A stretch of DNA of 64,000 bases from Hyphococcus sp. (GTDB lineage Bacteria; Pseudomonadota; Alphaproteobacteria; Caulobacterales; Parvularculaceae): contig JANQRY010000003.1 in NCBI GenBank assembly GCA_028284345.1, forward strand, positions 806,001-870,000. The letters run 5' to 3'. The translations under genes were made by a program, and so were the position numbers. The stretch's first letter is position 1. The number at the start of each line of letters is the position of its first letter. Positions 1 to 8,752 of the stretch are shown in pieces. A model generated the notes under the pieces. The model did no database searches. It saw only the letters and a program-made list of their open reading frames with translations, and was not told where the DNA came from.

Positions 1-273
1 GTTTTTGCCGTGAAGTCAAATACGCGCTTTTTGCGCTATGCCGTTGAAGATGCGATTACCCTTAAGATACGCCCCGAAAAACCCGCCTTTTGCGACACGC
101 CTGCGCGCCTTGCCCGAAAAACGCCGCATGCTTCGCCGCAAGCCGCCACTCCCCGGCGGCTACGCCAACACCCTGCCTGAAGTTAGTTTGTAACAACTGA
201 ACGGCCCTGTTGCAACGCAGAATATGAGTTCGGCGCCATGCAATTTGGTTGCCGGAGCGGCGCTGTGCGAAAT

Positions 274-348
274 TGGCTGGGGCGCCAGGATTCGAACCTG
301 GGAATGTCGATACCAAAAACCGATGCCTTACCACTTGGCGACGCCCCA
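274..348 (-). tRNA. tRNA-Gln (anticodon UUG)
   Basis: Read on the minus strand this 75-nt stretch folds as a full cloverleaf: 7-bp acceptor stem TGGGGCG/CGCCCCA, T arm with GGTTCGAATCC, and an anticodon stem TCGGT/ATCGA closing the loop TTTTGGT with UUG in the anticodon position. The 3' CCA is encoded (274-276). UUG reads glutamine CAA codons and, by wobble, CAG. Confidence 0.95.
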
Positions 349-671
349 ATATTGCTCCGTTGCCGGGCCGTCCGCGAGGCCGCCTGAACCGGCGGCGCGG
401 ATTTCCCGATATCGGATTTCCCGATCCGGCGACGGGCCCGGAACGCCGGAATCGGCGAGCGGTCCGCGCGCTGGGAGCGCGGGCAATAGCGCTTTCGCCC
501 GCGCCGCGCAATGCCCGGCGCGATCGCGCGGTGAAATTTCCGGGCGCCGGCCCCGCGCCGCCAAAACGCCCTTGCGCGCGCCTTCGCGCGCCCCATTGCG
601 CGTCTCCGCCGGCGCCGCTATAGGGAGCGCCCTCGCCGCTGGGGACGTTCCCCATATGGCGGGCAATCCGT
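349..671. other. Intergenic region between the two tRNA genes, no gene seen
   Basis: About 320 bases of very GC-rich DNA with short repeats such as a doubled ATTTCCCGAT near 400-425. Reading frames are open in several phases only because of the base composition; none has a ribosome site or protein-like composition. It presumably carries the promoters of the two tRNA genes, which point away from each other. Confidence 0.5.
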
Positions 672-748
672 CGGAGTGTAGCTCAGCCTGGTAGAGCACT
701 GTCTTCGGGAGGCAGGGGCCGGGTGTTCGAATCACCCCACTCCGACCA
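672..748 (+). tRNA. tRNA-Pro (anticodon CGG)
   Basis: A 77-nt cloverleaf: acceptor stem CGGAGTG/CACTCCG, D arm GCTCAGCCTGGTAGAGC, anticodon stem CTGTC/GGCAG with loop TTCGGGA (anticodon CGG), T arm GGGTGTTCGAATCACCC and encoded CCA at 746-748. A T-run (ATTTTTTTCCC) follows directly and is likely its terminator. It decodes CCG, a common proline codon in this GC-rich genome. Confidence 0.95.
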
Positions 749-1073
749 CTTATTTTTTTCCCGAATAGTCTCCGCGGTCGCGTGAATACCCGCGACGATA
801 TTCAGTGTCTCGGCGCCGCACCCGCGAAGGTCGGGCGCGCGCAGGCCGGACAGGCGAAAGACAAGCCTATCGTCTGCCTACGGACTTTTATGGAGCCGTC
901 GGATTCCCCCGGCGCCCTTCCGCAATGCGCCCGTCACGGATTTCGAAAGGCGGAATGCGCCGAGATCCGCGACACGCAACGGTGTAGACATGCTATACTG
1001 CGCACTCCGCACTGTTCGCCGCAAACACTGGGAGTTCAGCGACGCCGCTTTGCGCCGCTGTGAGGGAGATCAT
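749..1073. other. Intergenic region, no gene seen
   Basis: After the T-run behind tRNA-Pro, about 320 bases lead to the aldo/keto reductase. Two overlapping open frames here (782-1063 and 805-987) have arginine- and alanine-rich, low-complexity translations without a ribosome site, so they are not called. The promoter of the reductase must lie here. Confidence 0.5.
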
Positions 1074-2078
1074 ATGGCGCTGCCCGCCCGTCAAATTGGA
1101 CCTTTCACCCTGTCGGCCGTCGGTTACGGCTGCATGAGCCTCAGCGCCAATTACGGGGCCCCGCCGCCGCGCGAGGACGCGATCCGGCTCCTCAACCGCG
1201 CGCTCGATCTCGGCGTGACGATCCTCGACACGGCGGCGGTCTATGGCAATGGAGAGAACGAGCGTCTTGTCAGCGATGCGGTCGGCCATCGACGCGGCGA
1301 GTTTACCCTCGCCTCCAAAGGCGTGCTGCACAGCGTCAACGGCGCGAGGACGCTCGACGGGTCGCCTGAAGCGCTGGCCAGAACGCTCGATGAAAGCCTC
1401 ACCCGTCTGCATACGGATCATATCGACCTCTACTACCTGCACCGTCTCGACGCCCGCGTTCCCATCGAAGACTCGGTCGGGGCGCTCGTGCGGGCGCGCG
1501 AAGCCGGCAAGATCGGCGCAATCGGTTTGTCGGAAATGAGCGCGGCGACGCTGCGGCGCGCCCATGCGGTGCACCCGATCGCCGTCATGCAGAGCGAATA
1601 CTCGCCGACGGTGCGCAATCCGGAAATCGCCGTGCTCGAAACGTGCCGCGAGTTAGGGGTCGGCTTCGTCGCCTTTTCGCCGACCGCCCGCGGTTTGCTT
1701 GCGGGCCGAATTGAGGGCGAGGATTACGCCGACGACGACATCCGCAGAGCCATGCCCCGCTATGTGGGCGAAAACCTAACGCGTAATCTCGCGCTGGCGG
1801 CGCGGTTCGCGGCGCTCGCCCGCGAGCATGAGTTGACGCCGGCGCAGCTTTCGATCGGATGGGTGCTGCGCGGCGGCGACCATGTCATGCCCCTGTTCGG
1901 AACGACCGATGCGGCGCACCTCGAAGAGAACGTCGCCGCCGCCGAGACCGAACTGGCGCCGGCCCTCATTTCCGAGATCAACGCGATGTTCGACGGCGCC
2001 GTCGCAGGCGCGCGATACAGCGCAAGGCTGCAATCCCAGATCGACACGGAGACATTCGCCGACGAAGCCCTGGAGTAA
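1074..2078 (+). CDS. Aldo/keto reductase, YghZ/aryl-alcohol-dehydrogenase type
   Basis: A 334-residue NADPH-dependent (beta/alpha)8-barrel oxidoreductase expected to interconvert aldehydes or ketones and alcohols in the cytoplasm. The catalytic tetrad is visible: D52 (ILDTA), Y57 (AVYG), K82 (LASKG) and H123 (LYYLHRLD). The C-terminal part has the usual NADP-phosphate region (PLFGTTDAAHLEEN). An upstream in-frame ATG at 990 exists, but the start at 1074 follows GAGGGAGAT and gives the family N-terminus, so it is preferred. The gene stands alone, in front of an IclR regulator and a catabolic island, so a role in reducing an aromatic aldehyde or quinone-like intermediate is plausible; the substrate cannot be read from the sequence. 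Confidence 0.9.
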   Translation: MALPARQIGPFTLSAVGYGCMSLSANYGAPPPREDAIRLLNRALDLGVTILDTAAVYGNGENERLVSDAVGHRRGEFTLASKGVLHSVNGARTLDGSPEALARTLDESLTRLHTDHIDLYYLHRLDARVPIEDSVGALVRAREAGKIGAIGLSEMSAATLRRAHAVHPIAVMQSEYSPTVRNPEIAVLETCRELGVGFVAFSPTARGLLAGRIEGEDYADDDIRRAMPRYVGENLTRNLALAARFAALAREHELTPAQLSIGWVLRGGDHVMPLFGTTDAAHLEENVAAAETELAPALISEINAMFDGAVAGARYSARLQSQIDTETFADEALE

Positions 2079-2432
2079 CAAAAGGCCCGGCGTCTGGCCT
2101 CGGGGGTGCGCCGCCTCGGCGGCGGGGGCCCGGCGCCTATGGGCGCCGCCGCTCGTTTCGCCAGGCGGAACGGGCGGCGGAGCCGCTTCAAAAGCCTCAG
2201 CGTCATGTGCAGGATGCCGATGTTATCGCCCCGGGAATGGAAGCGAGATGGCTGCGAGCGCGCGGCATGCCCGGAACACGGCCTCAAGCAAGCGGGCGCG
2301 CGCCGGCGTCCGGCAGGTCGGTTTCCGGCGCGACGATCGCCACCTGGTCGAGTATCCGCGCGGCGGATTTGAGCGCGCGTAGGCGCAAAAAGGCGACTGC
2401 CGGTATGTTCGCGTCTTAACCACCGGCGGCGC
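2079..2432. other. Intergenic region, no gene seen
   Basis: About 350 bases with GC-rich inverted stretches near 2085-2150 (for example GGCCCGGCGCC and GGGCGCCGCC) that could act as a terminator for the reductase, followed by DNA that must hold the IclR promoter. The open frames here are shadows without ribosome sites. Confidence 0.45.
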
Positions 2433-3233
2433 ATGGAAAATAGGCTGGCACGATCTATGGGCGAAGCAGTCCGATCTGTTCAGAGAGCATTGATGCTCAT
2501 CCGACTGATGAACCGGCGGGACAACTGGACCCTACAGCAGATCGCCCAGGACAGTTCCCTCGCCAAGCCGACCGTCTATCGCCTTTTGCACACCCTGATC
2601 GACGAAGGATATGTGTACATGCCGTCCGGCAAGGCGGGCGCCTATCGGCTGACGAGCAAGGTTCGCGAACTCGGCGCGGGCCTGACGGCGTTTACGATCT
2701 TCGCCGATTCCGCCGATCCGATCGTCATCGACGCAACGCGAAAGCTTGACTGGCCGGTGTCCTTCGCCATGCCGGATCCGCCATTTATGCGCATTGTCTG
2801 CTGCGGCATGCCCTATGTTCAGGAACATTCGGCGAAACCGACAAGCGTCGGGCGGGAGCACTGGATGTTCGCCTCCGCCGTCGGCGCCGCCTATCTGTCC
2901 CGATGCGATCTGGCGAAAAAGACGAAATGTCACGAAGCCGCCGTGGCCCAGCGTCTGCACGACAGGGACGCAAGCCCCGTTCCCTCCATCGACAAACTCA
3001 TCGCGGACAGTCGCCATGTGCGCGAAGCGGGCTATGCGCTGCGACTGGCCAAGCCTTCGGACGTCAACTCCGCCATGGCGGTCCCCGTCTATAAGGAGGA
3101 CTGGGCCATCGGCGCGATCGCCTGTTCAACGTTTCCGAAATCGCTGTCGCCGAAGTTCATTCGTAAAATGCTCCCGGCCCTGACCGAAACCGCGACCGCG
3201 ATCGCCGAGGCGTGCGCAACGGCCGCGACTTAG
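2433..3233 (+). CDS. IclR-family transcriptional regulator
   Basis: A 266-residue regulator with an N-terminal winged helix (roughly residues 12-70; helix-turn-helix segment LQQIAQDSSLAKPTVYRLL) followed by the IclR effector-binding GAF-like domain to the end. IclR proteins of this type (PcaR, PobR, MhpR) commonly activate or repress aromatic-acid catabolism with the pathway substrate as ligand. A second in-frame ATG at 2457 would give a start closer to the wing-helix core. It converges on the extradiol dioxygenase gene at 3506-4513, which makes that operon its most natural target; this is inference from position. Confidence 0.9.
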   Translation: MENRLARSMGEAVRSVQRALMLIRLMNRRDNWTLQQIAQDSSLAKPTVYRLLHTLIDEGYVYMPSGKAGAYRLTSKVRELGAGLTAFTIFADSADPIVIDATRKLDWPVSFAMPDPPFMRIVCCGMPYVQEHSAKPTSVGREHWMFASAVGAAYLSRCDLAKKTKCHEAAVAQRLHDRDASPVPSIDKLIADSRHVREAGYALRLAKPSDVNSAMAVPVYKEDWAIGAIACSTFPKSLSPKFIRKMLPALTETATAIAEACATAAT

Positions 3234-3257
3234 TGCGTTCGCAAAATATCCGATCAA

Positions 3258-3299
3258 CGTCATCCCGGATGCAATGCAGCATGAAATGCTGCTTTGCTG
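3258..3299 (+). repeat. 42-bp dispersed repeat, copy 1
   Basis: A 42-bp stretch beginning CGTCATCCCGGATGCAATGC that recurs without a mismatch, in reverse orientation, at 23182-23223. It contains its own inverted repeat (GCAGCAT/ATGCTGC). It lies just behind the IclR gene and is followed by a 20-bp perfect palindrome at 3300-3319 (GTTCAAAGC centre ATGC). This is the pattern of REP-like or small non-autonomous elements. Confidence 0.85.
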
Positions 3300-3319
3300 G
3301 TTCAAAGCATGCTTTGAAC
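3300..3319. repeat. 20-bp perfect palindrome
   Basis: GTTCAAAGCATGCTTTGAAC is identical to its own reverse complement. It sits between the dispersed repeat copy and the hairpin at 3431-3462 in the convergent gap between the IclR and dioxygenase genes, so it is more likely part of the repeat cluster than a regulator site. Confidence 0.6.
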
Positions 3320-3430
3320 GGATCGCCTGCATTACGTGCTGCGCTTAAGGGGAGCGATCCCGTGTTAGCAGCGCGTCATTTCATGCCGCGCAGCACACGG
3401 GAAGACGGCGCATGCGGTTCAAATGAATTT

Positions 3431-3462
3431 CCGCCCATCCCGGCCTTCGCCGGGATGGGCGG
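3431..3462. repeat. REP-like hairpin between convergent genes
   Basis: A perfect 14-bp stem (CCGCCCATCCCGGC with a CTTC loop) in the gap between the convergent IclR and dioxygenase genes. A near-identical hairpin with a 15-bp stem occurs at 60331-60364. Such CATCCCGGC...GCCGGGATG hairpins are typical intergenic repeats of Alphaproteobacteria and may also stop transcription from both sides. Confidence 0.75.
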
Positions 3463-3505
3463 ATAAGTCTTGGTAGTCCGCTTATTCTCGACCGACTCTC
3501 GTCGA

Positions 3506-4513
3506 TCAGGCCGCCGCGGCGCTCGCCGGATTGCCGTGCAGGACGCCGACGGCGATCCCGTATTCCAGAGCGTGCGCGTAGATTTCGCATTCGGCCGGGG
3601 CGCCGCCGGCGGTCCGGTGCGCAACCACCGCGCCCAGCCAGGCGTGAATTTCGACCGCGCCGATGCCGCCCGTCTTGACGACCTCTTCGTTGTTCCAGTC
3701 GTCCATGCGCTCAAACTCGCCGGACGTCAGAATGTCGATCACGCGCTGGTCGAAGGTTTCGTTGAAACAGCAATCTTCCGCCGTGATTTCGCCGTCAACG
3801 AACATTTGCGCCGCCACATGATGCATCTCGTCGAGACGCTCGAACCAGGCTTCCGGCGTCATCACTTCGCTTGACCGGCCCTGGCGCTGCCACGAAGTAA
3901 CATCTTCCGGCCCGGTGCCGACATCCGGGTAGATCACTTTGGGATTGTGCGACAGGCCGCCGGACGCCATGAACAGGGCTCTGATGCCGCGTTCGCGCAC
4001 AAAGGAGCCGACCAGCTCGCCGAGCTTGCGCGTGCGGTAATAGGGCGGCAAGGGCGGCGTCATCGTATTGATGATGATTGGCACGGTGGGAAAGGCGTCG
4101 ATGCTTCCATTCATGCGATGCAATGTCTGCGAGAAACCGTGATCGATGCGCATGCTGTGCGATACGGCGACATCAACGCCGCCGGCGGCGAGATAATTGA
4201 TCAGGTCGAGGGCCGTCTCCCGCGGCACGTTGAGCGCGCCCGGATGGCCGCCGATGTCGTCAACGGCTTCGGCCGCCGTTGGAATGGTGAACGGCGGCGC
4301 CAATTGTTGAAACAGGGAGGTATAGTGATCGGGGCCGAAAATGAACACCATTTCCGGCGCGAACGCTTTGATGCGGTCGGCGACGTCGTGGAACGCTTTC
4401 TCGACGCGCTCATGACTTTCCGGCGCGCGCTTGTAGCAATACATCAGCGGAGAATGAGAGGCACAGGCCAGCATGGTCTCCGCCGGTTTCAGGGTTTTAC
4501 CATTTTGAGTCAT
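3506..4513 (-). CDS. MhpB-like class III extradiol ring-cleavage dioxygenase
   Basis: A 335-residue LigB-superfamily enzyme resembling 2,3-dihydroxyphenylpropionate 1,2-dioxygenase (MhpB), an Fe(II) enzyme that opens catechols next to the hydroxyls (meta cleavage). Motifs in order: ASHSPLM with H20, FGPDHYTSLF with H63, RIDHGFSQ with H125, PTVPIIINT, and ASGGLSHNP with H189. H125 and H189 sit ten residues after MhpB's catalytic His115 and His179, matching the longer N-terminus here. Length fits MhpB (314) plus that extension. It lies 17 bp behind the Dabb gene on the same strand and is the last gene of that run. The substrate is a catechol with a side chain or fused ring; which one is unknown. 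Confidence 0.9.
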   Translation of the reverse strand: MTQNGKTLKPAETMLACASHSPLMYCYKRAPESHERVEKAFHDVADRIKAFAPEMVFIFGPDHYTSLFQQLAPPFTIPTAAEAVDDIGGHPGALNVPRETALDLINYLAAGGVDVAVSHSMRIDHGFSQTLHRMNGSIDAFPTVPIIINTMTPPLPPYYRTRKLGELVGSFVRERGIRALFMASGGLSHNPKVIYPDVGTGPEDVTSWQRQGRSSEVMTPEAWFERLDEMHHVAAQMFVDGEITAEDCCFNETFDQRVIDILTSGEFERMDDWNNEEVVKTGGIGAVEIHAWLGAVVAHRTAGGAPAECEIYAHALEYGIAVGVLHGNPASAAAA

Positions 4514-4530
4514 AAGAGCATCCTCGATTG

Positions 4531-4836
4531 TTATTCGGTTGGAGCCACTTCGAACGAGACGATCGCGCGCTTGCTGATGACAGGCCGAAAGCGTTCGCGA
4601 ACGAACCGCTCATGTTCCTCGCTGCCGAGATAGGCCGCCATTTCTTTCGGTCCCGCGAAGGTCATGGTCGCGCAATGGTCATAGGTGTCGTCGCGATCGC
4701 TGACATTGACGCCCATTTCCCAGTCGCAAATCTGCTCGAACTGCTCGGGAAAGCGCGCCAGATCGTCCAGCATGTTCTGCCGCACGTCGCCCGGGACCTC
4801 TTCATTCAGCGAAAACATGAGAATGTGACGGATCAC
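4531..4836 (-). CDS. Dabb-domain (stress-responsive alpha/beta barrel) protein
   Basis: A 101-residue single-domain Dabb protein (ferredoxin-like alpha+beta, dimeric barrel) running from IRHILMFSLNE through VSDRDDTYDH to the AYLGSEEHERFVRERFRP segment typical of the family. Start is GTG at 4836 with GGAGG upstream. Members in catabolic operons act as small isomerases, cyclases or decarboxylases (e.g. olivetolic acid cyclase in plants), or have no known role. It is directly upstream of, and probably translated with, the extradiol dioxygenase, so it may handle the same aromatic substrate or ring-cleavage product. Confidence 0.85.
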   Translation of the reverse strand: MIRHILMFSLNEEVPGDVRQNMLDDLARFPEQFEQICDWEMGVNVSDRDDTYDHCATMTFAGPKEMAAYLGSEEHERFVRERFRPVISKRAIVSFEVAPTE

Positions 4837-5057
4837 AGCGCCTCCAACGTTCGGCGGAAAACAGTCTTATCATCTGAGGCCCCGAGAGAAAGGCTCGCCG
4901 CGGCCAATTTCGCTATCCGAAATCCCTTATTGTTGAGCGCCTTTTAAACGGCGCCGACGAAAGGTCTACGGATGTTTTTCCGGTGCGAAACCTTTGGCGC
5001 CCGACGACAACCAATCGTCTCGCCGCGTCGTGAGAAAAATACGCAAACAACGCCGTT

Positions 5058-5089
5058 GCTGGAAACGCGAAACGCGTTTCCAGCTTTTT
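5058..5089 (+). terminator. Hairpin with T-run
   Basis: A perfect 12-bp stem (GCTGGAAACGCG, loop AAA) followed on the plus strand by CTTTTTAAA. It lies in the 300-bp gap between the TonB receptor gene and the Dabb gene. The T-run is on the plus strand, whereas both neighbours are on the minus strand, so its value as a terminator for the receptor gene is uncertain; it may be a stem that separates the two transcripts. No gene was seen in the rest of 4837-5136. Confidence 0.45.
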
Positions 5090-5136
5090 AAACGACGACC
5101 ACAGAGCAGGCGGGACCGACAGAAGTCCCGTGTCTG

Positions 5137-7311
5137 CTAGAAGCGCATGAACAGGCGAATGCCGTAGGTGCGCGGCGCCCGGGGCGTGCCCCAATGACCG
5201 GCCGGCGTGACGCCGGAGAACGAGAACACCAACTCGTTCTCAATATTGTTGACATATGCCTGCGCCTCGAAAGCGCCGTCCGCCGATTCATAGGTGAGCG
5301 AGGCGTCGGAACTCGTCGTCCCGTCGACCCGGCTTCCCGGAATGCCGGTGGTGTTCAGCGTTTGCGCCGTGCGAAGACGCGTTCGCGCCGACGGGATCAG
5401 CGCCGCGCCGCCCGGCAGTTCAAACCGGTGCTGATAGGACAGGTTCGCCGCCCAACGCGGGGCAAAGAGCGTGTCTTCGCCGCTGAGATCAAAGGGCGGA
5501 ATATTGAACGGCCCGAAAACAAATCCCGGAAGGGCAAATTCCTTCCATTGGGAATTGGTGTAGGTGATGTTGGCGTTGAACAGACCGCCTTCGCCGACGA
5601 GCAACGACCCGTCGAGTTCGACGCCGTAGCTCTCCTGCTTGGCGGCGTTGAAGGTCACCAGCGCGAAGAACGGCGGCGGGTTCACGAAGTTGAACTGAAC
5701 CTGCTGAACGTCGCGATAGGTCCAGTGCCAACCCTCGATGTTCAACCGGAGCTGTCCGTCCGCAAACGTGTTTTTCGCGCCAACCGTAATGGCCCGCATG
5801 GTTTCGGGCTCATAGGTGTTCGGCGGCGCCCCGACATTGAAGCCGCCGGCCTTGTAGCCGGTGGCGATATTCGCATAGAGGAGGCTGTTGTCGGCGACGT
5901 CATACTCGACGCCGGCCCGGTAGCTGATGTCCTCGAAGTTGCGGTGTCCCATGGAAATCAGCGGCGGGAACACCCCCGGGCCCGGCGGCAGGGGAACTTC
6001 GTTGAGGTCAAGATCCTGGGTGACCGCATCGAAATCCTTGGTCTCGTTCGAATAGCGGATGCCGCCGGTCAATCTAAGCTGATCCGTGAGCGCGTAGGTG
6101 AGCTGACCAAAGGCTGCAAAGGATTCAAGATCGACGGCATTGTAAACGTTCCCCTGCAGAATGCCCGGCCGGGTTCCGAGGTTCTGAATGCCGTCCTGCT
6201 CGTTGTTCAGGTAAAGACCGCCGACAATCCAGCTCAGCCGCTGGTCGCCCGGCGAAGCAAGCCGAACCTCAACGCTCGTCTGTTTGTCCGTATAGAACAG
6301 TCTTTGCTCAAAGCCGCCCGTATAGGTGAGGGCTTCAAACTCCGTATCGAGATAGCCGGGAATTACCGTCAGGGTCGCGAAACCGAGATCCGCCTCAAGC
6401 TCGGCGCTGATCAGCCAGTTTCTGAAGTCCTCAAACCCGTCGGTCGGCACTTGCGTGCTGAAGTTGGGCGGGCCTTCCTGCACGAACCAGTGGTCGGCGA
6501 AAAGAGACGTGCCCTCAAGCGATATCGGAATGTCGCCAGCGCCCTGCCCGGTGTCCTGGAAATAGCTCGCATTGACCATGAGGGACACATCGTCCGACGG
6601 CTCCCACAGCGTGCGAATCCGGCCGGCGTAATTTTCCGCGTCGAGATAGCCGTTGGAGAGATAGCCGTCCCGATTGGTGGTCTGGAACGCGCCCCGAACG
6701 GCGAAGGTCTCCGAAAGCGGCACATTGAGCGCGCCTTCGGTGCGGATGAGATCGTAATTGCCGACCTCGACGCCAACATGGCCGCCGAATTCAAACGTTG
6801 GCCTGTTGGTGATGACGTTGACGGCGCCGACGGTCGAGTTGCGCCCGTAGAGCGTGCCTTGCGGCCCTTTCAGGATCTCGATCCGCGCAACGTCGAAATA
6901 GGAGCCGTTGACCGAAAGCGGCCGCGCAAGCGCGACGCCGTCGACGCTGTAGGCCGCCGCCGGATCAGCCCGGGGCTGGGCGACCGGCGCGCCGGCGCCG
7001 CGGACATAGAGAGAGAGCTGCTTGCCAACCGTAAACAGCTGCACGCCCGTCGTGATGTTGGTAATCCGGGTCGGGTCCGTGATCTGGCTCGCCCGGAGAG
7101 CGTCGCCCGTCGCCACCGCGATGGTGAGCGGGGTTTCCTGAACCGTGCTTTCGCGCCGCTGGGCGGTGACGATAATTTCGTCCGACCCTCTTTGTGCGGA
7201 TACGGATTGCGATCCGGCCCCGTCGGCGTCGTCCTGCGCCATCGCAGCCGTCGCGGCCAATGCGCTGGCGGCGACCGTCGAAAGCAATGCGGTAAGTTGT
7301 TTTTTTCTCAT
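5137..7311 (-). CDS. TonB-dependent outer-membrane receptor
   Basis: A 724-residue receptor: a signal peptide (MRKKQLTALL... cleaved after AAMA), plug domain beginning at DEIIVTAQRRES, the LKGPQGTLYGRNSTVGAVNV plug signature near residue 150, and a 22-strand barrel ending in RLFMRF with the terminal aromatic residue required for outer-membrane assembly. It moves large or scarce ligands across the outer membrane using TonB energy. It lies only 4 bp behind the sulfatase gene, so the two are one transcript and the ligand may be a sulfated compound. SD GGGAGA precedes the ATG. The IIVTAQRR... plug type is abundant in bacteria using aromatics, sugars and other carbon sources, not only siderophores. 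Confidence 0.95.
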   Translation of the reverse strand: MRKKQLTALLSTVAASALAATAAMAQDDADGAGSQSVSAQRGSDEIIVTAQRRESTVQETPLTIAVATGDALRASQITDPTRITNITTGVQLFTVGKQLSLYVRGAGAPVAQPRADPAAAYSVDGVALARPLSVNGSYFDVARIEILKGPQGTLYGRNSTVGAVNVITNRPTFEFGGHVGVEVGNYDLIRTEGALNVPLSETFAVRGAFQTTNRDGYLSNGYLDAENYAGRIRTLWEPSDDVSLMVNASYFQDTGQGAGDIPISLEGTSLFADHWFVQEGPPNFSTQVPTDGFEDFRNWLISAELEADLGFATLTVIPGYLDTEFEALTYTGGFEQRLFYTDKQTSVEVRLASPGDQRLSWIVGGLYLNNEQDGIQNLGTRPGILQGNVYNAVDLESFAAFGQLTYALTDQLRLTGGIRYSNETKDFDAVTQDLDLNEVPLPPGPGVFPPLISMGHRNFEDISYRAGVEYDVADNSLLYANIATGYKAGGFNVGAPPNTYEPETMRAITVGAKNTFADGQLRLNIEGWHWTYRDVQQVQFNFVNPPPFFALVTFNAAKQESYGVELDGSLLVGEGGLFNANITYTNSQWKEFALPGFVFGPFNIPPFDLSGEDTLFAPRWAANLSYQHRFELPGGAALIPSARTRLRTAQTLNTTGIPGSRVDGTTSSDASLTYESADGAFEAQAYVNNIENELVFSFSGVTPAGHWGTPRAPRTYGIRLFMRF

Positions 7312-7315
7312 TGCG

Positions 7316-8752
7316 TTAGTCTCCCTTCCAAGTTTCTACAAGATGATGTGTGACGGGCTTGTCGACGCCGACATGATCGGCGAGATCGGCGCCGGTGAAC
7401 CCGCGTGTTGAGGCATTGGGATCGAGGGGCAGCATGGTGCTGTTCCATTGATCGAAATGCGCTGAGAGCCGCTCAAAGACTTTCGGATGCCGGGATTTGA
7501 GATTGCCGCGTTCGAGCGGGTCGGCGTCCAGATCAAACAGAAATTCATTCTCCAGAATCTTCAGATATTTCCATTTGCCGATCCGGCACGCCGCTTGATC
7601 GAAATTGAGAAAACGCCAGCAAACCGTGCGCTCAAACGCATCGTCGCCTGATTTCAAACTGGCGAGGATGCTGACGCCGTCGAGATCGGGCTGTTCGACG
7701 CCCGCCGCTTCCAGGAAGGTCGGCATCCAGTCCATCGACATGGCGACCTGCTGGCTGACCACCCGCCGACCGAGCTCGCGCGGCCATCGAACAATTGCCG
7801 GCACGCGCAAACCGCCTTCGAGCAAATGGCCTTTCTTGCCGGTGAACGGCCAGACGTCGGAGAAGCGTTCGCCGCCATTGTCGCTGGTAAACACCACGAT
7901 CGTATTGTCGGCGGCGCCGATATCGTCGAGGGCCTTCATGACGCGCCCGACCTGCTCGTCCATGCTGACGACCATGGCCGCATAGGCGTCCATGCTGCCG
8001 CCGTCGAAATGGACAATCGACTGAAGCTTGTTGTTCTTTCCAAGACGCAGGGATTCTTCGATATCTGTCGGTCCCTGCCACGGCCAGTGCGGCGCGGTGA
8101 AGTGGAGCGACAGAAAGAACGGTCTGTCCTCGCCGCGCCTCGCTTCGATAACGTCGACCGCTTTGCCGCCGAGCAGTTCGGTCAGATAGCCGGTCTTCTC
8201 CACGGGCTGGGCGCCGTCCCAAAGGTCTTTCTGGCCTGCGATGGTGTGGGAGAAATAGTCGACGCCGCCGCCTCGGATGCCCCAGAATTCATCGTAACCG
8301 CTTTTCAGGGGGCCATATTCCGGCAAGTTGCCGAGATGCCATTTGCCGACAAGGCTGGTGTGGTAACCCGCATCGCGCAGCATCGACGGAAGCGTTGCAT
8401 GGTCAGCAGGCAATCCGTATGCGGTGTTTGGCAATAGCGGTTCTTCGAGCCCCGCCCGCAGCCGGTATTGATACCGTCCGGTGATGAGCGCAAGGCGCGT
8501 GGCGGAGCATACCGGAGAGTTGGCGTAAGCCTGCATCATCTGGACGCCCTGGCGCGCCAGCCGGTCAATATTCGGTGTTTTGTATTCGCGCCGCCCGTAA
8601 CAGCTAAGATCCGCATACCCCAGATCATCAGCCATGATGAAGACAATGTTCGGGGCTTTGCGTTTGCTCTTTGCAAACACCTGCGGCGGCAAACTGCTTG
8701 CCGCGGCTGCAGCGACCGCGCCGCCTATGACATTGCGCCGACTACGCTTCAA
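7316..8752 (-). CDS. Tat-exported arylsulfatase
   Basis: A 478-residue type I sulfatase (alkaline-phosphatase fold) that hydrolyses sulfate esters. It starts at a TTG preceded by GGGAGGG and has a twin-arginine leader (SRRNVIGG followed by an alanine-rich core), so it is exported folded. Metal site residues appear in IMADDLGYAD (D42, D43) and TSDNGG. The formylglycine motif is C82-S-A-T-R86: the cysteine and arginine are present but the usual proline is alanine, a permitted variant in C-x-[PA]-x-R. First gene of a unit with the TonB receptor 4 bp downstream. Together they suggest use of a sulfated aromatic or carbohydrate; the substrate cannot be determined by reading. Confidence 0.92.
   Translation of the reverse strand: MKRSRRNVIGGAVAAAAASSLPPQVFAKSKRKAPNIVFIMADDLGYADLSCYGRREYKTPNIDRLARQGVQMMQAYANSPVCSATRLALITGRYQYRLRAGLEEPLLPNTAYGLPADHATLPSMLRDAGYHTSLVGKWHLGNLPEYGPLKSGYDEFWGIRGGGVDYFSHTIAGQKDLWDGAQPVEKTGYLTELLGGKAVDVIEARRGEDRPFFLSLHFTAPHWPWQGPTDIEESLRLGKNNKLQSIVHFDGGSMDAYAAMVVSMDEQVGRVMKALDDIGAADNTIVVFTSDNGGERFSDVWPFTGKKGHLLEGGLRVPAIVRWPRELGRRVVSQQVAMSMDWMPTFLEAAGVEQPDLDGVSILASLKSGDDAFERTVCWRFLNFDQAACRIGKWKYLKILENEFLFDLDADPLERGNLKSRHPKVFERLSAHFDQWNSTMLPLDPNASTRGFTGADLADHVGVDKPVTHHLVETWKGD

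Noticed and set aside
1..180. Open plus-strand frame from the window edge to a stop near 180
   Set aside because: It reads about 60 codons without a stop, but the composition is arginine/proline-rich and resembles no protein family; it may only be an untranslated tail of a gene outside the window.
62..735. Several overlapping long frames on both strands around the tRNA genes
   Set aside because: They run straight through the two tRNA genes and are products of high GC; none has a ribosome site.
5194..7353. 719-codon plus-strand frame opposite the TonB receptor
   Set aside because: Anti-sense shadow of the receptor gene; arginine- and glycine-rich, with no start signal and no family match.
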